Assembly: GCA_022824545.1 (NCBI GenBank)
Contig: JAJDZR010000266.1
Span: 1-48,812 of the forward strand
Reading direction: 5' to 3'
From: Chloroflexota bacterium
GTDB taxonomy: Bacteria > Chloroflexota > UBA11872 > UBA12225 > JAJDUF01
DNA length: 48,812 nucleotides
Shown in pieces: positions 19,005 to 26,276 of this stretch. The notes under the pieces were generated by a model that saw only the letters and a program-made list of their open reading frames with translations, ran no database searches and was not told the DNA's origin. Within the stretch, counting starts at the first letter, position 1; each line of letters starts with the position of its first letter. A program made the position numbers and the translations under genes.

Positions 19005-21094
19005 ACGCCAAGGTGATGTGGTCCTGGCGGTCAGCTACCCTGGCCATCGTTACCCTCTTCCTCGCGACCCGTCTGTATAACCTCACCCTGCTCCCGTTAT
19101 CGGGCAGCGAGGCCACGCCCCTTACCTGGGCACTCCAGGCGCAACAAGCACGCGACTGGAGCGATTGGCTCGCGGCGGTGCGTGAGGCAGCCCAGCCCCT
19201 GCATAGTTGGCTCCTGGCTCCCGTCATCAGCCTTTCACTGGATCGCGTGCTGGCAGCTAGGTTGCTGTCCGTGGCAAGCGGTACGATTACGCTGGCCCTC
19301 GTCGTTGCGCTGACGCAGCGGCTTTTCGGCCGGCCGGCGGCGTGTGCCGCGGCGCTGGTGTACGTCTGCGCGCCGCTGACGCTGCTGTACGACCGGCTGG
19401 CGCTGCCGGCGGCGCTGTTGGCCGCCCTGTCGTTCCTCGTACTGTGGTGCCTGCAGGCCTGGTGCGAGCAGCCCAGCACGTGGCGGACGGGGGTACTCGG
19501 CATCGCTCTAGGGCTGGTGTTGCTCACCTCGTTGCAGTCGTTGACCCTGCTCTTTGTGGTGCCCGGCGTGGTGGCGCTTTGGCGACCGGCGGTGCTGCGG
19601 CGCTGGTGGTCGCTAGTAAACGCCTACTTGTTGGCAGGACTGCTGTTTTCCGTCGTCTTCACCGATCCGCTTGCCGGCATTGTCGCCGCCCCTGCTCCGG
19701 AGCCGCCAGTGCCGGCGGCAGTTGCTACAGACTGGATCACCAATGCCCGGTCCCTCGCCGCGGCGGCATGGGCCTACCTGACTTGGCCGTTCGTCGCCCT
19801 GCTGGGCGGGACGCTCGTTGCCGCCGGGGCTGCGGGGCTGTGGGGCCGCCTAGCCACCGAGCACACCGAGCGGTCAGATGCGGAGAAGCGTGTGGTCGAG
19901 ACTAGCAGCGGCTCCACGTGGCGCGGGGGAGGAGTATGCCTGCTCTGGGCTGCCGGGTCCGCCATTGGCGTGCTGATTAACGAGCCGGCCTCGACTGCTG
20001 CCAATCTGGTGTTCGTTGTGACTCCCACCTTCCCACTCGTGGGATGGGGTTTGGCTCAGTTGATCGCCGCATCCCGACGGCTCCCGGCGCTAGTCAGCAG
20101 GGCAGAACCAATTGCTGTGAATGCTGTGGTCCAAAATACGGTAGCTGGGATCGTCCTAGGTGTATGTATCGCGCCGGCGGTCGGCTGGGACTGGTCGCTG
20201 CTCACCGCTCCGACAAGCGTGGCCTGGTACGTCGGCCCCGGGTTTCCGGACCGTGCCCGCTACATCGAGGGCCGGCAGTCCGGCTACGGCCTTGGTGAGA
20301 TCGTGGATCGGTTACGGGCAGCGGCCAAGCGCCAGCGAGTCGTCGTCTTCACTGCGGACACCGCCGGGCTGCCGCGCGACGGTGTGCGGGTCCTGCTGGG
20401 CGACGGGCCGAACCCGGTGCTTGCTGCAGTGCCGCCGGGGATGCCGGTCGCCGAGCGGCTCGCGCAACGTGTAGGACGTGAGTATCGAGCCGCCAGCACC
20501 GGAGCGACGCTGTTCTATCTGCTCGACGACGACTACACCGGTACCGGCGACCGGGAATTCCGCCGAGCCAACCCCGGTGCCCGTGTCGTGCAGCAGGTCG
20601 TGAAGCCGGGCAACGTGAGCCATCGGCTCATCTTGTACGAGCTACTCTGGCAACCGCCGGGCGATGATCGCTGGCTCGACCCGGCGCCGCGCTTTGGTGA
20701 GCGCATTGTCCTGGCCGGGTACGCGCTGCCGGCGACGACCTACCGCGCCGGAGACACGGTGCGGTTCACGCTGTTCTGGGAGGCACTGGCAATGCCAGCC
20801 AACAGCTATACCGTCTTCACGCACATTGTGGGCGACGATCCGGCGCAGAAGATCGGCCAACGGGACCAACTCCCCGTCGCCGGCAAGCACCCCACCTCGA
20901 CGTGGCGCCGCGGTGACCTCATCACCGACTCCTACGCGGTGCCGATAGACCCTCATGTCCAGCCGGGCAGCTATCGCGTGATCGTGGGCCTGTATCGGCT
21001 GGACACGCTGGAGCGCCTGCCGATGACGCTCGATGGCGAGCCGGTCGGCGAGGACTTCTACGTGCTAGGGAAGATTGTGGTGACTGCTCCGTAG
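19001..21094 (+). CDS. Glycosyltransferase family 39-like membrane protein with C-terminal beta-sandwich-like extension
   Basis: ATG at 19001 overlaps the previous stop (ATGA). TM-rich N-terminus 'FLATRLYNLTLLPLSGSEATPLTWALQA'. The ORF track start at 18875 is an upstream in-frame extension. Confidence 0.7.
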   Translation: MNAKVMWSWRSATLAIVTLFLATRLYNLTLLPLSGSEATPLTWALQAQQARDWSDWLAAVREAAQPLHSWLLAPVISLSLDRVLAARLLSVASGTITLALVVALTQRLFGRPAACAAALVYVCAPLTLLYDRLALPAALLAALSFLVLWCLQAWCEQPSTWRTGVLGIALGLVLLTSLQSLTLLFVVPGVVALWRPAVLRRWWSLVNAYLLAGLLFSVVFTDPLAGIVAAPAPEPPVPAAVATDWITNARSLAAAAWAYLTWPFVALLGGTLVAAGAAGLWGRLATEHTERSDAEKRVVETSSGSTWRGGGVCLLWAAGSAIGVLINEPASTAANLVFVVTPTFPLVGWGLAQLIAASRRLPALVSRAEPIAVNAVVQNTVAGIVLGVCIAPAVGWDWSLLTAPTSVAWYVGPGFPDRARYIEGRQSGYGLGEIVDRLRAAAKRQRVVVFTADTAGLPRDGVRVLLGDGPNPVLAAVPPGMPVAERLAQRVGREYRAASTGATLFYLLDDDYTGTGDREFRRANPGARVVQQVVKPGNVSHRLILYELLWQPPGDDRWLDPAPRFGERIVLAGYALPATTYRAGDTVRFTLFWEALAMPANSYTVFTHIVGDDPAQKIGQRDQLPVAGKHPTSTWRRGDLITDSYAVPIDPHVQPGSYRVIVGLYRLDTLERLPMTLDGEPVGEDFYVLGKIVVTAP

Positions 21095-21154
21095 CAGGTA
21101 TCTCACCCCTTGCGCCCGTCCCCGCGGGTGAGGTCCGCCACGACCCACGCACGC

Positions 21155-21517
21155 CTAGCCCGCTTGCGCGATGACTTCCTGGATACGCTTGGCGCTGTAG
21201 CCGACACTCAGCTCGTTGCCAATGGTGATGACCGGTCGGCGCCAGAGGCCCGGCTCGGCGGCCAGCAGTTTGATCAGGGTTTCGTCGTCGGGGAGCTGCT
21301 CGCGGAGGTTCAGTTCACGCGCCTTGGTGCTGCGTAGGGAGACGACCTCGCGGGGAGACCGCTCACCGAGCAGCGTCCGCACTTCCGCTTCGGTCAGCGG
21401 CTCGCGGAATAGCTCGCGGCTCTGGTACGACACACCGGCTTGCGAAAGCGCCGCTTTCGCCTTTGTGCAGCTTGTTCAGCCCTGCCGGTGGTAGAAGTTG
21501 ATCTCGTTACTCACCAT
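21155..21517 (-). CDS. Predicted selenoprotein: ArsC/Spx-like (arsenate reductase family) thioredoxin-fold protein with in-frame TGA (Sec14)
   Basis: Reading from ATG 21517: MVSNEINFYHRQG-[TGA]-TSCTKAKAALSQAGVSYQSRELFREPLTEAEVRTLLGERSPREVVSLRSTKARELNLREQLPDDETLIKLLAAEPGLWRRPVITIGNELSVGYSAKRIQEVIAQAG. TGA sits at the conserved ArsC/Spx redox Cys. GGAG upstream of the start; SECIS-like hairpin follows; SelB is encoded nearby. Confidence 0.8.
21442..21460 (-). promoter_or_regulatory. Putative bacterial SECIS element (hairpin downstream of the UGA codon)
   Basis: Minus strand: TGA-ACAAGCTGCACAAAG-GCGAAAGC-GGC-GCTTTCGC. Perfect 8-bp stem, GGC apical loop, loop starts 23 nt after the TGA. Confidence 0.7.
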
Positions 21518-21544
21518 TGTCTCCAACTGTGCTTTCTAGGCGTG

Positions 21545-23437
21545 TTACTTAACGGTGACGGACTTGGCGAGGTTGCGAGGCTTATCCGGGTTCAATCCGC
21601 GCTCGATTGCCAAGTGGTAAGCCAACAGCTGCGCCGGGACGACGCTCACAATCGGCGAGGCGTAGCCAACGTCGGGGACATGCACATACTCGTCGAACAC
21701 ATCCTCCCGCTCCGGACCGATGCCGATGATCGTCGCGCCGCGGCTCCGCATCTCGATGGCGTTGGAGAGCACCGCGGCGCGGCTGCGATCCTTCGCGGCA
21801 AACACGATGCAGGGAGTACCGTCCTCGATCAGCGCGATAACTCCGTGCTTCAGCTCGCCACCGGCAAAGCCCTCCGCATGGATGTATGACGTCTCCTTGA
21901 TCTTCAGCGCGGCTTCGAGTGCGGTGGGATAGTTGACGTCTCGTCCGATGGTAAAGAGGTGCTCGTGAGCGGCAAGCTCCCCGGCCAGCTTGCGGATGTG
22001 CTCGTCCATACCGTTGGCGAATAAGTCCGAAAGGGCCACGCTGGCCTGCTGCAACACGGCGCGGCCCTGGGCCTGATCGCCGGCGACCGTATACGCTAGG
22101 AGCAAGAAGACACCCAGCTTGGCGGTGTACGCCTTGGTGCTCACGACGGCCTTCTCCGGCCCGGCACAGAGGTCCAGCGAATAGTCGGCGAGCCGCGTGA
22201 GCGAGGACCCGGGCACGTTGACGAGGGCCATCACTTGGCTGTCGTGGCGCTTGGCCGCGCGCACGGCCTCGATAGTGTCCATCGTCTCGCCGGACTGCGA
22301 GGCGGCGACCAGTAGCGATTCCGGTACCAGAAAGTCCTCCAGAAAGTAGAACTCGGAGCCGACGGCAAAGTTCACGTGCTTGCGGGCCAGGTGAGAGAAG
22401 AGATAAGTCGCTTCCAGTGCGGCGTAGGAGGCGGTACCGCAGGCCGTGAAGTAGGTGCCGAAGGCGCGCTCGATCATTGCGGCGGCTGTGCCGATGGGCG
22501 CTGCGGGGTAGGCGGCAATCCGCGCCAGCACTTCTGCCTGCTCGTGAATCTCCTTGAGCATGAAGTGGGGATACGCGCCCTTGTCTGCGACGGGCGGCGG
22601 CGTGGTACGTGCCGAGTGTGCCCAGGGCGTGCCGGATTGTCGTGATGACCCAAGGTGCCCATTCCGCCGGGTACTGAAATGCTGCCGCGTGAGCGTGTCG
22701 CCTCGTGCGTCGAGATGCACCGGCGGCTGGTCGAGTGTGAGCAGGGCGCCTTCGCCATCGTCGAGCAGCAGCACGCGATCCGTGTAGGCGCTCAAGGCCG
22801 GCAGGTCCGACGACACGAGCGCCGCGACGCCGTTCAGTCCCACCGCGAGCGGCGAGCCAAGTCGAAACAGCACCAGGCTCGCCGCTTCCGTTGACCCGAC
22901 GACGATGGCGTTCAGTCCGTGCAGTTGCCGGAAGGCGCGATACACGGCAGCGGCAAAGTCGCTCGGCGAGTAGTCCGACGTGTCGTTCGCACTCGCCAGC
23001 TCCTCCTCGACGAGGTGCGCGACGACCTCGGTGTCCGTATCGGAGGTGAAGCGATGCCCTCGGTCCAGGAGCCGCTGCTTGAGCGGCTGGTAGTTCTCGA
23101 TGATGCCGTTATGGACGACGACGACGGAGCCGGTGCAATCGAGGTGCGGGTGCGCGTTGGCGACGGTCACGCCACCGTGGGTGGCCCAGCGCGTGTGACC
23201 GATCCCGATGCCACCGGGCAACTGGCTGCCCCCGACCTTGGTCGCGAGCTGACCAACCGGGCCGACCTCCTTGAACAGCGGGAGACCGTTTCGCGGTTGG
23301 CCGGCAGGTCCATTGCGATCCAGAACTGCGAAGCCCGCCGAGTCATAGCCACGGTACTCTAGGCGCTCCAACCCTTCGAGAAAGAAGGTCGCCAGGTTGT
23401 CTTGCCGCTCGCCAACGTAGCCGAGAATCCCACACAT
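21545..23437 (-). CDS. glmS: Glutamine--fructose-6-phosphate aminotransferase (isomerizing)
   Basis: 'MCGILGYVGERQDN', 'YRGYDSAGFAV', 'HPHLDCTGSVVVVHNGIIENY', 'PHFMLKEIHEQ', SIS domains, C-terminal 'LNPDKPRNLAKSVTVK'. Confidence 0.97.
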   Translation of the reverse strand: MCGILGYVGERQDNLATFFLEGLERLEYRGYDSAGFAVLDRNGPAGQPRNGLPLFKEVGPVGQLATKVGGSQLPGGIGIGHTRWATHGGVTVANAHPHLDCTGSVVVVHNGIIENYQPLKQRLLDRGHRFTSDTDTEVVAHLVEEELASANDTSDYSPSDFAAAVYRAFRQLHGLNAIVVGSTEAASLVLFRLGSPLAVGLNGVAALVSSDLPALSAYTDRVLLLDDGEGALLTLDQPPVHLDARGDTLTRQHFSTRRNGHLGSSRQSGTPWAHSARTTPPPVADKGAYPHFMLKEIHEQAEVLARIAAYPAAPIGTAAAMIERAFGTYFTACGTASYAALEATYLFSHLARKHVNFAVGSEFYFLEDFLVPESLLVAASQSGETMDTIEAVRAAKRHDSQVMALVNVPGSSLTRLADYSLDLCAGPEKAVVSTKAYTAKLGVFLLLAYTVAGDQAQGRAVLQQASVALSDLFANGMDEHIRKLAGELAAHEHLFTIGRDVNYPTALEAALKIKETSYIHAEGFAGGELKHGVIALIEDGTPCIVFAAKDRSRAAVLSNAIEMRSRGATIIGIGPEREDVFDEYVHVPDVGYASPIVSVVPAQLLAYHLAIERGLNPDKPRNLAKSVTVK

Positions 23438-23541
23438 TGCTCGTTGTCCCGGTTATCCGCAGCGGAGCAAGCCGCCGGGCCAAGGCGGCACCGGCGTAGC
23501 CGGTATCGTGTGGATTCAACGGTCAGGGGGAGGGCGTGGCC

Positions 23542-25158
23542 TCAGAGGTCGTGGATTGCGCCCGGTACAATCCACTCGACCGGGGCAACATTCACACCGC
23601 CGACCCGCACTTCCCAGTGCAGATGCGGGCCATTGGCGAAGCCGGTCGCGCCCACCTGACCGATGACTTGGCCGCGCTCCACCGGCTCGCCCACCCGCAC
23701 GTGTAGCTGCGAGAGGTGTGCATAGCCGGAGTAGACCCCCAGCCCATGGTCGAGATAGACCGCGTTCCCGCGGATGGTCAGCCCCTCCGCCAACGCGACC
23801 CGTCCGGTCGCGCAGGCCGGCACCGGTGTTCCGGTGGCTGCGCCGTAGTCCACGCCGCTGTGTGCAGTATTCGGCGGGCCGCCGTTGATCGAGCGCCGGG
23901 CGCCGAATGGTGAGGTGATGGGAGCGTTCAGCGGCCGCTGGAAAGCGCCTGACCAGAGCCGTTGCGGTGTCAACCGCGTCGTCACCTCCCCTAGGAGTGC
24001 GACCTCCCGCGCTATTGTCTCCGGTGTCAGGAGAGCGAGTTGGGCCTGGCCGATCCAGAATCGCTCCAGCGGGTAGTGTCCGGAGGACACTGCGACGTGC
24101 TCGACCAGCTCCGGGCCGGCGTGCAGTGTCCCATGCTGATCCTCGGCCACCAACCGCAGCGGGAGTGCCCCCACTGTCTCCAGCCGCTCCACGCCACCAA
24201 TCCCGACCCACCAGCTGCCGCGCTGCGCTAGGAGCAGCGGGTTGTCGCCGATGGTGCCCGCGACCCGGCGCGCCAGCGGCGCCCACAGGCGCGCGACGAC
24301 CGTCCGACCCTGCGCGACTGATGAGCGAGAGAGCGCAACGTGACCGATAACGGCCGGCACCGGGGGGGCCGCCGCAGCGGTCGCCGCGGCCGGGAAGATG
24401 CCGGCTTGGCGCGCTAGATCACCGGCGAGCGCGCCGACTACCGTCCCTTTGAGCGGCAGACCGGGGATCGCCTCGGTCCAATACTGAAGCACCCCGCGCT
24501 GGAAGCGTTGGGCAATAAAGGGGCCATGTTGCTCCGGCAGCGAGGTCGGCAATCCGTAGACGGCGATACCGCGCTCCGTGCTGTCTATGGGGCTAGGCTG
24601 CGCGGCTCCGGCCTGCATGAAATAGCGCGTGATCGGCGCATTGGTCAGCCAGCGGAGCCGCGCGGCCTTGATCTGCGCGAAGTCCGTGAGCGAGCCGTCG
24701 TCTTTTCGCTGCCGCGGCACGCCGAGCGACAGCAGCCAGTCGTCGTGACCGCCATCGTGCAGCCAGTCCATGACATTGGCCAGCCAGGTCTCGCCGCTAT
24801 CCGGTCGCCATTGCAGCACCCCGCGCTGAAAAGCCTGGTATTGGAGGCCGTCTTGTCCGAGGTATGGCCGGGAAATCGGGTAGCCGAGTACCTGGATGCC
24901 ACCGAGATGACGCATTCCGGCCCAGAACTGCGGGCCGCCGGCTTCATCCACCACCGCAAAACCGGTCTGGCCGAAGTAGTGGCCGCCGGGTGTGCGGTAT
25001 TCCAGGGGGACATCGGCTGCCAGGAGAGAGGCTGGCCAGGACCGCTGGGCATGTTCGGCGGCCGGAGCCGCGGCCAAGGTGCGCGCTCCTAGCGCCGTCG
25101 TGCCGGCGGCGGCCAGTGCGGCACGAAGCGCAGCGCGGCGGCCAATGCTGCTATACAC
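23542..25158 (-). CDS. Secreted M23 family peptidase (LytM-type) with TAT-like signal and two LGFP-like repeats
   Basis: 'SIGRRAALRAALAAAGTTALGARTLAAAP' signal; M23 motifs 'HSGVDYGAATGTPV', 'GYAHLSQLHVRVGEPVERGQVIGQVGATGFANGPHLHWEVRVGG'. GTG start at 25158 preferred. Confidence 0.85.
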   Translation of the reverse strand: MYSSIGRRAALRAALAAAGTTALGARTLAAAPAAEHAQRSWPASLLAADVPLEYRTPGGHYFGQTGFAVVDEAGGPQFWAGMRHLGGIQVLGYPISRPYLGQDGLQYQAFQRGVLQWRPDSGETWLANVMDWLHDGGHDDWLLSLGVPRQRKDDGSLTDFAQIKAARLRWLTNAPITRYFMQAGAAQPSPIDSTERGIAVYGLPTSLPEQHGPFIAQRFQRGVLQYWTEAIPGLPLKGTVVGALAGDLARQAGIFPAAATAAAAPPVPAVIGHVALSRSSVAQGRTVVARLWAPLARRVAGTIGDNPLLLAQRGSWWVGIGGVERLETVGALPLRLVAEDQHGTLHAGPELVEHVAVSSGHYPLERFWIGQAQLALLTPETIAREVALLGEVTTRLTPQRLWSGAFQRPLNAPITSPFGARRSINGGPPNTAHSGVDYGAATGTPVPACATGRVALAEGLTIRGNAVYLDHGLGVYSGYAHLSQLHVRVGEPVERGQVIGQVGATGFANGPHLHWEVRVGGVNVAPVEWIVPGAIHDL

Positions 25159-25261
25159 AATGAGGTCCCACCGACTGCTCAATCTACACCACCGCACTCC
25201 CGGCGGTACACCTTGGGTTGGGTCCAGTACCGCTCCCCTAGGGTCCCCTGACGGGCGCGGT

Positions 25262-26092
25262 CTAGGCGAAGGGGTTGCGGGCCTGCTCGTTGGCTATCGT
25301 CGTGGCGGGGCCGTGAGCCGGGAACACCGGCGTCTCCGATGGCAGCCGCAGCAACCGCTCCCGGACGGACCGGAGAATGTCCTGGTAGGCCGCCGGTGAG
25401 CGCGTGCCCCCGGCCGAGCCGGCAAACATGGTATCACCGACGAAAGCCACCCCACCGATCAGGTAGGAAATGCTGCCCGGCGTGTGACCGGGTGTAGGGA
25501 TGGCCTCTGCCGCCAATGATCCCCACGAGAGCTGCCGTTGGGCATCTATGCGGTGGACCGCGTCCGCCGGGACATGCACCGCGGCGCTCGCGTCCGCCGC
25601 GCCGATGTAGACCGGTGCCCCGGTGGCCCGCTGCACCTCGGTCAGGCCGCCGGTGTGATCGCCGTGTCCGTGCGTGATGAGGATGGCCGCCACGCGCCAG
25701 CCCGTCTCGCGTAGCTTGGCCAGCAGCGGGCCGGCCTCCGTCCCGGTGTCTATGACCAGGCACGAGCCGTCCGCTGCCGCCACCAGGAAGCAATGCACCG
25801 GATACGGCAGTGTCACACACTCGATGCGGAGCGATGCCGGCGGGCCGGTTGTCAGTGGTACCGGCGGGGCGTCCCACGCCTCGGTCGCAATGTCCCAGAG
25901 GCGGTCGGCGGGCAGCGAGAAGAGCCGTGCGAACCGCCCCACTTCATCGCGAGTAGGCAGCCGCTCGTAACTCTCCATGGCAGCCAGCGCATCCTCGGTC
26001 ACGCCGACGGCCGACGCGACGGCGGTCGGGCTGAGGTCGTGTCCCCGGCGGGCCTTCCCGATCACGTCTCCAAACTCATCTTCTAGCGGCAT
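25262..26092 (-). CDS. MBL-fold metallo-hydrolase with N-terminal XRE-type HTH domain
   Basis: N-terminal 'VIGKARRGHDLSPTAVASAVGVTEDALAAMESYERLPTRDEVGRFARLFSLPADRL' (HTH); MBL 'ILITHGHGDHTGG', 'TPGHTPGSISYLIGGVAFVGDTMF'. Confidence 0.88.
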   Translation of the reverse strand: MPLEDEFGDVIGKARRGHDLSPTAVASAVGVTEDALAAMESYERLPTRDEVGRFARLFSLPADRLWDIATEAWDAPPVPLTTGPPASLRIECVTLPYPVHCFLVAAADGSCLVIDTGTEAGPLLAKLRETGWRVAAILITHGHGDHTGGLTEVQRATGAPVYIGAADASAAVHVPADAVHRIDAQRQLSWGSLAAEAIPTPGHTPGSISYLIGGVAFVGDTMFAGSAGGTRSPAAYQDILRSVRERLLRLPSETPVFPAHGPATTIANEQARNPFA

Positions 26093-26276
26093 AGTGTGCT
26101 CCTTCTCTACGGAGTTGGACCGTCATCCCCGGGCCCTTCCCTCACCGGGAATGACAGTCCTTGGCTGACGGCTGACAGCCGAAAGCCGCTAGGAGTTGCC
26201 CTATAATCCCCTTCAGGGTATGAGACTTGCCCCCCGGCGGCAAGGCCGCGCCGCACCCGCTACGCTCTCGACTACC

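Noticed and set aside
21155-21433. ORF track start (GTG 21433) for the ArsC-like protein
   Set aside because: It begins after the first strand, active-site loop and helix of the thioredoxin fold; the in-frame upstream extension through TGA restores them, so this start is an artefact of treating TGA as stop.
21476-21478. TGA as a nonsense mutation or sequencing error making a pseudogene
   Set aside because: Cannot be fully excluded, but the position at the redox Cys, preserved CxxC-like spacing, following hairpin, intact downstream frame and nearby selB all favour Sec; kept as the alternative hypothesis.
26093-26276. Possible tRNA-Sec or other RNA gene in the selB upstream region
   Set aside because: No cloverleaf or TCA anticodon loop found; only a TATAAT-like box and a degenerate palindromic repeat.
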